Source: Trueperaceae bacterium
GTDB lineage: Bacteria; Deinococcota; Deinococci; Deinococcales; Trueperaceae
NCBI GenBank assembly: GCA_036381595.1
Contig: DASVCN010000026.1
Coordinates: 1 to 38,871 of the forward strand
DNA length: 38,871 bases
Direction of reading: 5' to 3'
Below, in pieces: positions 24,125-31,346 of this stretch (position 1 is the first letter of the stretch; each line of letters begins with the position of its first letter). Below the pieces are notes generated by a model that was not told where the DNA came from, did not search any database, and saw only the letters and a program-made list of their open reading frames with translations. The position numbers and the translations under genes are program-made.

Positions 24125-24799
24125 ATGACGCACAAGCTGATGCGGATATTGCTGGTAGAAGACGAGCCGGACCTGGCCAGCCCGCTGGTGACCTTGCTGA
24201 AGCGGGAACTCTACGACGTCAAACATGTGGAAACGAGGAGCCTCGCTTTGGAGGCGAGCTTCACCGGCCATTTCGACCTCGCCGTCCTCGACGTGATGCT
24301 CCCCGACGGACCGCATGCCGGGTTCGAACTCGCCGAGTCGCTTCGGGCAGGCGACTTCGAGGGCCGGATACTGTTCCTCACGGCCCGGGATTCCGTCGAC
24401 GACAGGATAAGGGGGTTGGATTCGGGCGGGGACGACTACCTCGTGAAACCGTTCAGCCTGAGGGAGTTCGCAGCACGGGTGAGAACACTGCTGCGTCGCG
24501 ACGCCGGTACGAGAGCGGCGCTATTCGAGCGGGGGTCACTGAAGGTCGATCTCGGCTCTCGCCGCGTCTTCTGGCAGGGTGAGGAGGTTTCACTCACGCA
24601 GCGAGAGTTCAGCATGATCGAACTGTTCGCCCTCTACCCCGGGCGTGTCTTCACGGTGGACGACCTCCGGCGTCGGTTCTTCCCCGAGGCGGCCTCCGGA
24701 CAGCGAGTGGTGAGGGTCTACGTGAGTCAGTTGCGCCAGAAGCTGGGCGAAGCCGTACTCACGACCGTCTCGGGCGGCTACCGGCTGGATGGCGAATGA
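24125..24799 (+). CDS. OmpR-family response regulator
   Basis: The 224-residue cytosolic regulator has a receiver domain (about 6-122; acidic pair in VEDE, phospho-acceptor D56 in LDVMLPDG, T in FLTARDS, K108 in YLVKPF) and an OmpR/PhoB winged helix (about 130-222; VSLTQREFSMIELFALYPGR, VRVYVSQLRQKLG). ATG 24125 or 24140 could start it; the second gives the common M-R-I-L-L-V-E-D-E opening. An open frame from 23867 is not credible because it would translate the 35-bp repeats. The gene overlaps the histidine kinase as ATGA, so the two form one two-component system. Candidate targets are its own region with tandem repeats and the 11-bp direct repeats at 28288; both are inferred. Confidence 0.93.
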   Translation: MTHKLMRILLVEDEPDLASPLVTLLKRELYDVKHVETRSLALEASFTGHFDLAVLDVMLPDGPHAGFELAESLRAGDFEGRILFLTARDSVDDRIRGLDSGGDDYLVKPFSLREFAARVRTLLRRDAGTRAALFERGSLKVDLGSRRVFWQGEEVSLTQREFSMIELFALYPGRVFTVDDLRRRFFPEAASGQRVVRVYVSQLRQKLGEAVLTTVSGGYRLDGE

Positions 24800-26067
24800 G
24801 TTTCCGAGTTGCTCTCTTCCTGAGCATCGCCATCGCGGTCATAAGCTCCGCGTTCATCGAAGCAGGTCTCGATTTCTTGGCCGATCGAGCGAGCGCTTTC
24901 GCCGAGTCACGTATCGACTCGGACCTCGAACGCTTCGGTGACGCCGTCGAGGCGCAGCTGGTCGCGGCCCTGGACAGCCCCGCACTGCCGGGCCACCTGG
25001 TCGTCGAGACCCCGCTGTCGAGGCGGGCGCACTACATGGTGTTCCACAATGACGCCCTCCTCTTCGACAGCTCACCAACCGCGAGCGAGGAGCAACTGAT
25101 GAGGTGGCGGACGCAAGTGCGTTACCTGCGAGACGGGTATCGCGTCGAACTGGCGGTTGCGCCGCTGATCTTCGAAGGTTTCCTCACCAGCAGCCTGCTG
25201 ACCGACGTCATCGACCTGCCGCTGTTCGTCGTCCTCAGCCTCGTCGCTGCCTGGTTGCTGGCCCGGATCGTGATGCGACCCGTGCGAGAGCTGACCGAAG
25301 CGAGCCAGAAGCTCACCGCCAAACAGTTCCCGGAGCCGATCACCGTTCCGACCGGGAACGACGAGCTGAGCAGGATGGCGCGCAGCTTCAACGCGATGAC
25401 CACCCAGGTACACGGTTTCATCGAACGCGAGCGAACGTTCACGCGCTACGCCTCGCACGAGCTACGCACTCCGCTGAGCGCTCTCAAGGCCCAGCTGGAG
25501 AGCGTGCGCATCGGCTTGGCGGCGCCCACGGAGGTGTGGCCCGCGCTCGAGCGGAACGTCCAGCGGATGGAGGATCTGCTGGCAGCCCTGCTCATCCTGG
25601 CCCGCTCAACCGAGTACGAGAGCGAGGGGGGCGAGCTCCTCCCCCTGCTCGAGGACGTCGTCGCCGGGCTGCCCGTAGAATGCCGCGAAAGGGTCGTGCT
25701 CCGGCCCCAAGGAGCGAAACTGCCGCTCGTGACCGACCGGCGCCTGGCCGGGCAGGCGGTGCGCAACCTGCTCGAGAACGCTCTCCGCTACAGCGACGGT
25801 CGGGTGATTCTCGACGCCACACTGGCAGGGCACGAGGTGAAGATCGCCGTTCGAGACGAGGGCGCCGGAGTGGCCGAGACAGCCTTGGAGCGCCTCAGGG
25901 AACCGTTCTTCCGCGCAACCGAGGCGGCTCACGGCCTTGGCCTTGGGCTCTCGCTCGTTGACAGCATCGCCCGTTCACTGGGTGGGCGCCTCGAACTGCG
26001 CAACACCGAACCCGGCTTCGAGGCCGCCGTCACCCTCCCCGTCCCAATAGCAGGTGAGGGAGGGTGA
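24796..26067 (+). CDS. Membrane sensor histidine kinase
   Basis: The 423-residue kinase has membrane segments at about 4-22 and 141-160 around a periplasmic sensor of about 115 residues. A HAMP linker (about 160-212), a HisKA domain with phospho-acceptor H221 in YASHELRTPLSALKAQLE, and a HATPase domain follow. The latter has an N box NLLENALRYSDG, G1 RDEGAGVAE, F box EPFFRAT and G2 HGLGLGLSLV. All catalytic motifs are intact. It overlaps the response-regulator gene and is convergent with the 26088 gene, 20 bases away. The periplasmic domain is of no recognised type. The partner gene pair and the nearby periplasmic beta-propeller operon suggest sensing of something in the periplasm. Confidence 0.93.
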   Translation: MSFRVALFLSIAIAVISSAFIEAGLDFLADRASAFAESRIDSDLERFGDAVEAQLVAALDSPALPGHLVVETPLSRRAHYMVFHNDALLFDSSPTASEEQLMRWRTQVRYLRDGYRVELAVAPLIFEGFLTSSLLTDVIDLPLFVVLSLVAAWLLARIVMRPVRELTEASQKLTAKQFPEPITVPTGNDELSRMARSFNAMTTQVHGFIERERTFTRYASHELRTPLSALKAQLESVRIGLAAPTEVWPALERNVQRMEDLLAALLILARSTEYESEGGELLPLLEDVVAGLPVECRERVVLRPQGAKLPLVTDRRLAGQAVRNLLENALRYSDGRVILDATLAGHEVKIAVRDEGAGVAETALERLREPFFRATEAAHGLGLGLSLVDSIARSLGGRLELRNTEPGFEAAVTLPVPIAGEGG

Positions 26068-26087
26068 CTGGCCTTCCGAGAGGGCCC

Positions 26088-27197
26088 TCAGCCTCCGAAC
26101 AGTTGGGTTATCTCCTCGAGCCCCTGTTGTAGCTGCCTGCATAGCTCGAGCGGATCGCCCGTCGGCTCCTCGGCCTCCTCCACCGGCCGCTCCTCCTCAT
26201 CGACCTCATCCCGGCCCTCGCCGGCTTCCTCGTCCTCCTCCTCGCCGCCCCCGGTGATGCCGTCGAGCGCGCTCTCGACCCGTTCGTGCGCCTCGGCCGC
26301 CAGCATCCCTACCGTTCCGGAGATCGACTCGTAGGCGTCCTGCACGGCGAGGGTGAGTTCCATCGCCAGGCCGTCGTTACCCTCCTCGAATGCGCTGCAA
26401 GCGGACGACGCCTGTCCTGCCCCCTTGGCCGCGACCCGCCCCAGTTCCCGTTCCGGGTAGAGGTTCGAGTCGGTGATCCCCTCGAGAAGGCTGGTTATCC
26501 GGTGCGCCGGTTCCTCCCCCGCCTCCGGATCGCCGCTCAGGTCCTCCGGCGGGATAGGCCCGGGATAGAGCTCGTCGAGCTCGAAGAGCGCCTCGTCCAC
26601 CTCGTCGGACCGCCCGGCGACCTCCGGTTCCAGCTCGGCCCAGGCCTCCTTCACCTGCTGCAGCGCCCCCCAGCCCAGCGTGTACTCCCAGCGTTCGCCG
26701 GCCACTGCTTCTTCGTACCCTTCGGCAACGCCAGGTTCACCGAGTAGCAGTCGGGAGATGACGGCTGCCTTCACTCCGTTGCGCTCCGCGCCCTCGGGCC
26801 CGATCAGTCGCTGTCGGGCCTCCACCGCGAGGTCCGCCACCCGTTGAGCCACAGGCCGCAAGGCTTCGGTATCCCCCGCTTCGGACAACTCCGCCAGTTC
26901 GACCAGAGCGGCCTCGAGATCCCGGAGCAGTTGCGGCGCGGCCTCCTCCAGGCTCCCCGCGATGCGCGGCAGATCCTCTTCGAGCATTCTCCGGGCCTGC
27001 TCTGCCATCTCCTCCGGAAGTTCGCCGGTGGCAGCCACGGCGTCTAGGGCGGCTACTCTGGCCTCCACCAGATTGGTGACGTGCCCGTACCTGATCAGTT
27101 CGGCGGCATCGAAGTAGGGCTCGTTCGCGTACTGAGCGTGAACGACGCATGGAATGGCGAGCAGAAGGCACAGAACGAGCTTTCGGATCGGTCGCAC
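26088..27197 (-). CDS. Secreted acidic helical protein of unknown function
   Basis: The 369-residue protein has a signal peptide (1-22, CVVHAQ). The mature part is strongly acidic and mainly helical. There is a low-complexity Glu/Asp-rich stretch at about 312-345 (GGGEEEDEEAGEG), and two cysteines far apart. The stretch AAVISRLLLGE, AEGYEEAV and YTLGWGALQQVKEAWAEL weakly recalls the periplasmic helical domain found with FTR1-type iron permeases, but I cannot confirm this. The GTG start lies one base after the beta-propeller stop, behind GGGGGA, so the two genes are translationally coupled. Function is unknown; a periplasmic metal-binding or partner-binding role would suit the acidity and context. 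Confidence 0.75.
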   Translation of the reverse strand: MRPIRKLVLCLLLAIPCVVHAQYANEPYFDAAELIRYGHVTNLVEARVAALDAVAATGELPEEMAEQARRMLEEDLPRIAGSLEEAAPQLLRDLEAALVELAELSEAGDTEALRPVAQRVADLAVEARQRLIGPEGAERNGVKAAVISRLLLGEPGVAEGYEEAVAGERWEYTLGWGALQQVKEAWAELEPEVAGRSDEVDEALFELDELYPGPIPPEDLSGDPEAGEEPAHRITSLLEGITDSNLYPERELGRVAAKGAGQASSACSAFEEGNDGLAMELTLAVQDAYESISGTVGMLAAEAHERVESALDGITGGGEEEDEEAGEGRDEVDEEERPVEEAEEPTGDPLELCRQLQQGLEEITQLFGG

Positions 27198-27198
27198 G

Positions 27199-28266
27199 TC
27201 AATCCCCCTGCTCGGGCGCTATGCCGATGGAGGCCGAGTGGGCGCCACGTCCGACGCTGATGTTGTCGATGACTTCGAGCGTTTCCGTATCGATCACCGA
27301 CACGCTGTCCGAGAGCCCATTGGCCGTGTAGAGACGGCTACCGTCGGGGGTTATGGCGATCCCCCAGGGGCGCCGGCCCATCCGCTCGCGGACCACATCC
27401 GTAACCTCCCGGGATCCGGTATCGATCACGTACACGGCGTTGGTGCCTCCGCCGGCAACGTAGAGGGTGGCGCCGTCAGGGGAGAGAGCCATCTCGACCG
27501 GTCGTGAGTCGAGGCCCAGGGAGATCGTGTCTATCACGCTGTGGGTGGAGGTGTCCACCACGGAAACGGTGCCGCCGATCTCGGCAGAGACGTAAGCGAG
27601 CGAGCCATCGTGAGAGAAGAGAACGACTCTCGGTCGGTTCCCTACCAGGAAATGCTTGACCAGCTTCATCTCCTGAGTATCGAAAACGCTGACCGTGTGA
27701 CTGACCTCGCCGGTAACGTAGACGTAACGCCCGTCGGGGCTGACGTCGACCCCTTCCGATTCGATTCCCGTCTGGAAGATGGCGATCGTCTCCCCCGTTT
27801 CGAGGTCTATCCCCATCCCTTGAGCCCTCGCCTCGAGCGCGGCCCACACCTGGGTTCCGTCGGGGCTTATTGCCAATCTCTCGGGGTTGCCGCCGGCTTC
27901 GTACTCGGCTATGACTTCGTTCGTCGCTACATCGATCGCGACGATCTTGTCCTCCGGGGCCTCCAGCTCAGGGTTGAAGTCGCTGAGGGCGACGTAGATC
28001 GTCGCACCGTCGGGACTGACCGCCAAGCCGCGGGGTCGCACCTCGCCAGGACGGCCGGTCACCGTGATCTCGTCGATCACCTCCCCGGTCCCGGCGTCGA
28101 TGACCGAGATGCTGGCGCCGTATTCGTGGGAGATGTAAACCCGGACATCGCCTTCTTCAGCTAGCTCACCCTCCTGGGCGAGGCCCATGGAGAGCGAGAC
28201 AGCGACGAGTGCCGCTGTCAGGGTCCGGAAGATCGGTACGGGGTGGCCAAAAATCTTACGCGTCAT
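27199..28266 (-). CDS. Secreted YVTN-family beta-propeller protein
   Basis: The 355-residue protein has a signal peptide (about 1-30, SLSMGLAQ) followed by seven or so 40-residue blades. Each blade carries the YVTN pattern, for example RGLAVSPDGATIYVALS, RYVYVTGEVSHTVSVFDT, ATLYVAGGGTNAVYVIDT and RLYTANGLSDSVSVIDTETL. Such periplasmic propellers are often binding scaffolds; a related type occurs beside PQQ-dependent dehydrogenases, but no such enzyme or cytochrome is encoded here. It is the first gene of a two-gene operon with the acidic protein at 26088. The ATG start is preceded by a promoter with paired direct repeats. Exact partner and role are unknown. Confidence 0.88.
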   Translation of the reverse strand: MTRKIFGHPVPIFRTLTAALVAVSLSMGLAQEGELAEEGDVRVYISHEYGASISVIDAGTGEVIDEITVTGRPGEVRPRGLAVSPDGATIYVALSDFNPELEAPEDKIVAIDVATNEVIAEYEAGGNPERLAISPDGTQVWAALEARAQGMGIDLETGETIAIFQTGIESEGVDVSPDGRYVYVTGEVSHTVSVFDTQEMKLVKHFLVGNRPRVVLFSHDGSLAYVSAEIGGTVSVVDTSTHSVIDTISLGLDSRPVEMALSPDGATLYVAGGGTNAVYVIDTGSREVTDVVRERMGRRPWGIAITPDGSRLYTANGLSDSVSVIDTETLEVIDNISVGRGAHSASIGIAPEQGD

Positions 28267-28274
28267 GAAACGAG

Positions 28275-28303
28275 AGTATCTCGCTCAGGTAAGTGACTGG
28301 TAA
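28275..28303 (-). promoter_or_regulatory. Candidate promoter of the beta-propeller operon
   Basis: On the minus strand TTACCA (28303-28298), a 17-base spacer and GATACT (28280-28275) form a moderate sigma-70-type promoter, about 9 bases before the ATG, which would leave almost no leader. Confidence 0.45.
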
Positions 28304-28307
28304 GTGA
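28288..28307 (-). promoter_or_regulatory. Paired direct repeats spaced 11 bp over the -35 region
   Basis: GGTAAGTGA (plus-strand reading) occurs at 28288-28296 and again at 28299-28307, exactly one helical turn (11 bp) apart and overlapping the -35 box. OmpR/PhoB-type regulators bind tandem half-sites with this spacing. The regulator at 24125 is the obvious candidate. Confidence 0.5.
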
Positions 28308-28327
28308 ACGTGAAGGCGGTAGACAAC

Positions 28328-28354
28328 GAAGCGGAGCCGCTACGACTCCGCTTC
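28328..28354 (-). terminator. Hairpin terminator after the tRNA genes
   Basis: GAAGCGGAG and CTCCGCTTC pair over 9 bases around a 9-base loop, 10 bases past tRNA-Arg. On the minus strand it is followed by GTTGTCT, only a weak U-tract. Confidence 0.6.
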
Positions 28355-28363
28355 CGTTTCTGA

Positions 28364-28440
28364 TGGTGCGCCTGTGAGGATTCGAACCCCAGACCTGCTG
28401 ATCCGTAGTCAGCCGCTCTATCCAACTGAGCTACAGGCGC
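28364..28440 (-). tRNA. tRNA-Arg (anticodon ACG)
   Basis: Full cloverleaf on the minus strand: acceptor GCGCCTG/CAGGCGC, D arm GCTC...GAGC, anticodon stem GCTGA/TCAGC with loop CTACGGA (anticodon ACG, read as ICG), T arm with TTCGAAT, and encoded A-CCA at 28367-28364. It decodes CGU, CGC and CGA. Last of three tRNA genes in one transcript. Confidence 0.97.
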
Positions 28441-28471
28441 TCGATCGTGCCGCCGTGCGTGCCTGGCGGTG

Positions 28472-28564
28472 TGGCGGAGAGGGAGGGATTCGAACCCTCG
28501 ATAGAGGTTTTGCCCCTATACTCCCTTAGCAGGGGAGCGCCTTCAGCCGCTCGGCCACCTCTCC
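28472..28564 (-). tRNA. tRNA-Ser (anticodon GCT)
   Basis: Class II tRNA on the minus strand with acceptor GGAGAGG/CCTCTCC, anticodon loop CTGCTAA (anticodon GCT), a long variable arm, T loop TTCGAAT, discriminator G and encoded CCA (28474-28472). It decodes AGU and AGC. Confidence 0.97.
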
Positions 28565-28588
28565 CGGCATTCGATGCCGACCGTCATC

Positions 28589-28679
28589 TGGCGGAGGGTG
28601 AGGGATTCGAACCCCCGATAGGGTGAAACCCTATTGCGGTTTTCAAGACCGCCGCTTTCAACCACTCAGCCAACCCTCC
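28589..28679 (-). tRNA. tRNA-Ser (anticodon TGA)
   Basis: Class II tRNA on the minus strand with acceptor GGAGGGT closed near the CCCTCC 3' side, anticodon loop CTTGAAA (anticodon TGA), a long variable arm (ATAGGGT/ACCCTAT), T loop TTCGAAT, discriminator G and encoded CCA (28591-28589). First tRNA after the promoter at 28724-28753. It decodes UCA and other UCN codons. Confidence 0.97.
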
Positions 28680-28723
28680 GGTCAGCACACACCAGCCCTC
28701 GGGCCTTCCGGTCAGCGTCGGCA

Positions 28724-28753
28724 AGTATACATACCCCGCTGAAAGGGTGTCAA
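28724..28753 (-). promoter_or_regulatory. Promoter of the three-tRNA operon, overlapping the trmJ stop
   Basis: On the minus strand a perfect TTGACA (28753-28748), an 18-base spacer and TATACT (28729-28724) precede tRNA-Ser(UGA) by 44 bases. The TGA inside TTGACA is the trmJ stop codon. Confidence 0.8.
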
Positions 28754-29481
28754 TGCGAAGGGTGACGGCCAGGAATGCGCTCAGGAGGCTGATCGGCGGC
28801 CCATCTCGCCTGGCTCCATAGTCCACGCAGAGCAGCAACTTCCCTGCTCGTGAGCGACGCCCGATCGAGCATCATCCTGAACATGTGCTCGACGCTCCCG
28901 GCCTTCAGTTCGTCGGTGTAGCCGATGTAGAGGAGCGTGTCCACCAACTGCTCGATCATCGGTTCGAATTCGTCGCGGGGCGCCCTTCTCGCCTGCGGAC
29001 CCTCGTTCTCGGCTGGCGCGTCCCGCACGAACCACTCGTATGCCAGCAGGTTTACGGCCTGGGCCAGGTTGAGCGAAGAGTACTCGGCAGTCGGGATCCT
29101 CACGACCAACTGGCAAAGGTCGAGAGTGTCGTTGTCGAGCCCAGTGTCCTCGGGACCGAACAGCACGGCGCCGCCACTGATCGGAAGCAGGCTCACGCCT
29201 AACCTGGGAGCCATCACTCTGTACGAGTCCGACGCCCTTTCACGAGCAGTAGTGCCCAGCACGAAAGTGCAGCCGTTCAGCGCCTCCCGGCTCTCACGAA
29301 CTATCCGCGCCTTGTCCAGTACATCGCTGGCATGCGAAGCCAGAGCGTACGCCTGACGGTCGAGGCGGCAACGCGGCGAGACGAGCACCAGCTCATCGAG
29401 CCCGAAGTTCTTCATCGCTCGAGCAACGCTGCCGACGTTGCCGCTGTGCTTCGTCGAAACGAGGACGATCCGGAGGCTCAC
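28750..29481 (-). CDS. trmJ: tRNA (cytidine/uridine-2'-O)-methyltransferase TrmJ
   Basis: The 243-residue SpoU/TrmH (SPOUT) methyltransferase 2'-O-methylates a tRNA nucleotide (position 32 in E. coli TrmJ) using SAM. It has the N-terminal motif HSGNVGSVARAMKNFGLDEL, the SAM-knot motifs AVLFGPEDTGLDNDTL and RIPTAEYSSLNLAQAVNLLA, and a C-terminal helical extension (about 165-235) typical of TrmJ dimers. The ATG follows TCCGGAG-like bases (GGTGAGCC region) only weakly. Its last codons carry the promoter for the tRNA-Ser/Ser/Arg operon. This places a tRNA-modifying enzyme directly before substrate tRNA genes; E. coli TrmJ acts on several tRNAs including a tRNA-Ser. Confidence 0.88.
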   Translation of the reverse strand: MSLRIVLVSTKHSGNVGSVARAMKNFGLDELVLVSPRCRLDRQAYALASHASDVLDKARIVRESREALNGCTFVLGTTARERASDSYRVMAPRLGVSLLPISGGAVLFGPEDTGLDNDTLDLCQLVVRIPTAEYSSLNLAQAVNLLAYEWFVRDAPAENEGPQARRAPRDEFEPMIEQLVDTLLYIGYTDELKAGSVEHMFRMMLDRASLTSREVAALRGLWSQARWAADQPPERIPGRHPSH

Positions 29482-29506
29482 CGGAGCAGGATAGCAGGGC
29501 GCATCA

Positions 29507-29532
29507 AGGAAACGGCGGCCCGCTGGGCCGCC
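29507..29532 (-). terminator. Terminator after rpsT
   Basis: Minus strand: GGCGGCCC, loop AGC, GGGCCGCC gives a perfect 8-bp stem (29532-29514), followed by GTTTCCTT. It lies 28 bases after the rpsT stop and before trmJ. Confidence 0.75.
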
Positions 29533-29559
29533 TCGTCGAGTCGTTCTCTACCAGCGCTA

Positions 29560-29826
29560 CTACGCCTGGGCGTTCTGGATCCGCTTGGCCAGCCGCGACT
29601 TCTTGCGTGCGGCGTTGTTCTTGTGAAGGGTCGAACCCTTGGCTGCCTTGTCGATGAGGCTCTGGGCGACCTTCTGGTACTTGGCCGCTCCCTCGGCGTC
29701 ACCGGCCTCAGCCGCGGCGATAGCCTTCTTCGAGAAGGTACGGATCATGCTCTTCTTGGCGCGGTTCGCCAACCGGGCCCTCTCGGACTGCCGGTGGTAC
29801 TTCATCGCAGACGGATTCCTTGCCAT
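29560..29826 (-). CDS. rpsT: 30S ribosomal protein S20
   Basis: The 88-residue basic protein binds 16S rRNA early in 30S assembly. [40 protein letters not shown] and the run SRLAKRI are S20 hallmarks, and the sequence resembles Deinococcus S20 most closely in my recollection. The real start is ATG 29826, with AAGGAG 6 bases upstream; an in-frame extension to 29946 adds 40 non-family residues and covers the promoter. It is monocistronic: promoter at 29894-29922, terminator at 29507-29532. Autoregulation through an unusual start codon, as in E. coli, is not seen since the start is a plain ATG. Confidence 0.97.
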   Translation of the reverse strand: MARNPSAMKYHRQSERARLANRAKKSMIRTFSKKAIAAAEAGDAEGAAKYQKVAQSLIDKAAKGSTLHKNNAARKKSRLAKRIQNAQA

Positions 29827-29893
29827 TCTTCTCCTTCGGCTCAACTCCAGGGTGGCTGGGGCGGACCCGCCCCTCGAGGCTCTTAGCCCGAGA

Positions 29894-29922
29894 ATCGTAG
29901 CACAGGTACCATGGTGGTGCAA
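29894..29922 (-). promoter_or_regulatory. rpsT promoter
   Basis: On the minus strand TTGCAC (29922-29917), a 17-base spacer and TACGAT (29899-29894) lie about 60 bases before the rpsT leader end. Confidence 0.65.
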
Positions 29923-29986
29923 CGAAGAGGGGAACGCGAACGGCACGCGCCGGGAGTATGGTCTGCCGCCCAGAGTCGCAGGCCTG

Positions 29987-30005
29987 AGGGGAATAGCCTT
30001 CCCCT
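29987..30005 (+). promoter_or_regulatory. Hairpin masking the ribosome site of the 30006 gene
   Basis: AGGGGAA (29987-29993) pairs perfectly with TTCCCCT (29999-30005) around a 5-base loop; the 5' arm is the only ribosome-site candidate and the 3' arm abuts the ATG at 30006. It may restrain translation. Confidence 0.45.
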
Positions 30006-30335
30006 ATGGGGCGGATAGGAACTCTCACGATCATGGATGAGAACGGACGGGAGAAGAGTCTCGCCTGCGAGGGGGGACTCGATAGTCATCCGAACACCGA
30101 GGGCGGCCTCGTGATCGAGGGCTTGCTCAACGTGGATGGCGCGGCGCTCGAGGAGGCCCGCGAGGTACTCGAGCGGGCCCGTGGAGTAGATCAGCCGATG
30201 GCGCGCTTCACCGGGGAGGTCTACACCGTTGACCGGCGCGACACTCGCCGGGTGGAGAACGTACCGGTGCGGATCGAAGCGGTCGACGAGACCGGGAACG
30301 TGCGAGTGGAGTCGGACGGGGTCGTCTCGGCGTAG
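30006..30335 (+). CDS. Small conserved-looking hypothetical protein
   Basis: This 109-residue, acidic, soluble protein has no signal peptide, membrane segment or recognised motif. It appears to have an N-terminal beta part (GRIGTLTIMDENGREKSLAC), a central helix (GAALEEAREVLERARG) and a C-terminal beta part (VRIEAVDETGNVRVESDG). The ATG sits against a hairpin that covers the only GAGGGGA ribosome-site candidate. Codon usage with a high GC third position supports coding. It is divergent from rpsT, with a 179-base gap between them, and ends before a repeat and hairpin patch. I do not recognise the family. Confidence 0.6.
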   Translation: MGRIGTLTIMDENGREKSLACEGGLDSHPNTEGGLVIEGLLNVDGAALEEAREVLERARGVDQPMARFTGEVYTVDRRDTRRVENVPVRIEAVDETGNVRVESDGVVSA

Positions 30336-30345
30336 AGAGGAAACG

Positions 30346-30442
30346 ACCGAGGTCTGCGTGGACAGGCAGCCACCGAGGTCTGCGTGAGGCCGGGAGCGAC
30401 CTGGGTTGGCGTGTTCCGGAAGAGGGAGTGACCTGGGTTGGC
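30346..30442. repeat. Two pairs of short direct repeats
   Basis: ACCGAGGTCTGCGTG occurs at 30346-30360 and 30372-30386 (26-bp period). GACCTGGGTTGGC occurs at 30398-30410 and 30430-30442 (32-bp period). They lie just after the 30006 gene in a non-coding gap of 342 bases (30336-30677) between convergent genes. Confidence 0.85.
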
Positions 30443-30460
30443 TTGCCGACGCCAGAGAAG

Positions 30461-30496
30461 CAGGAATCGGACCCGCCCCCGTGGGTCCGATTCCTG
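30461..30496. terminator. Perfect 14-bp inverted repeat between convergent genes
   Basis: CAGGAATCGGACCC (30461-30474) pairs fully with GGGTCCGATTCCTG (30483-30496) around an 8-base loop. No T-run follows on either side. It may act as a bidirectional terminator or be part of a small repeat element. Confidence 0.6.
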
Positions 30497-30500
30497 AACT

Positions 30501-30517
30501 GGAAGGTGCTACCTTCC
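30501..30517. terminator. Second hairpin next to the 14-bp inverted repeat
   Basis: GGAAGGT, loop GCT and ACCTTCC form a perfect 7-bp stem four bases after the first hairpin. Beyond it, 30518-30677 holds an A+T-rich TGTATAGATACA palindrome near 30571-30582 but no gene I can support. Confidence 0.5.
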
Positions 30518-30677
30518 CCCGGCGGTTCCCGCTGCCCCCGTGAACAGAGTCTAGACGGGACTAGTGACACTGTATAGATACACTGGTATTGGTCGGCCTG
30601 TGACAGTAGGAGGAAGCGGTAGTTGACCCCAGCGGCAGTTGAGATCGAGGTTGGCCAACCGGGCGACCCACAGACGA

Positions 30678-31346
30678 TCAGCTCTCACGGCGATACACCG
30701 CGACCTGCCAGATGCCCAACCTGCTGTGGAAGACGCGCACTAGCCCGGTCCCGGCGACCAGACGTTCCACCTCTGCTTCTCGATGAACGAATGCGCGGTA
30801 GCCGGTTCCGGTCAAGGCGATCAGGGCGTTGGCCAGCCGCGAGCCGAGACGGGTGACCAGGTTGTCCCTCGGGTAGACGAGTCCGTACAGCTTGGTCGCG
30901 CGTGAGGCCGAAGAGTCGATGAGTGCCGCTACATCGTGGTAGCAGCAGATCACCCGGTCGAGAGTTACGACCTCCGCCGGCGACTCGTCCTCGGCCAGTT
31001 CAGTGAAATCGCCGAACCTGAACGACATCCGCTCGCGCAGCCCCTGCCTCTCTGCCTCCTCCTCGGCGACGATCAGATAGGCGCGCGAGGCGTCGACCAG
31101 TCGAGCGGCCACGGCCCCGGCTTCCAGCAGGGCCAGTGCGATCGCGCCCACTCCCCCGCCGATGTCGATCACCTCGGCGCCGTCGACCCCCTCGTCCACT
31201 AGGGCGCGGATGAGCATCACGGTCGTGCGTCTGGGGCCCCCGCGCCGGTAACGCCGCAGGTCGTTCCGCGCGGCCCGCTGACCGAACACCCTCTCGAGAC
31301 CAGCGCACTGTCTGCAGCTCAAGGGGGGGGCGACCCTCCCCGTCAC
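30678..31346 (-). CDS. SAM-dependent methyltransferase
   Basis: The 222-residue class I methyltransferase has motif I VIDIGGGVGAIALALLEAGA, the post-I acidic residue in RLVDASRAYL, and motif IV-like VTLDRVICCYHD. The N-terminus carries a C-x-x-C (SCRQCAGLERVFG), then RYRRGGPRRTT, a pattern seen in a group of methyltransferases annotated only by domain. Substrate is unknown; distant likeness to Mg-protoporphyrin methyltransferase (BchM) is limited to the fold. The GTG start overlaps the HAD gene's TGA (GTGA), so the two are co-translated. Confidence 0.82.
   Translation of the reverse strand: MTGRVAPPLSCRQCAGLERVFGQRAARNDLRRYRRGGPRRTTVMLIRALVDEGVDGAEVIDIGGGVGAIALALLEAGAVAARLVDASRAYLIVAEEEAERQGLRERMSFRFGDFTELAEDESPAEVVTLDRVICCYHDVAALIDSSASRATKLYGLVYPRDNLVTRLGSRLANALIALTGTGYRAFVHREAEVERLVAGTGLVRVFHSRLGIWQVAVYRRES

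Noticed and set aside
30623-30856. 77-residue plus-strand gene with a GGAGGA ribosome site and TTG start
   Set aside because: Most of it is the reverse strand of the methyltransferase gene and the sequence is Arg/Pro-rich shadow-like.
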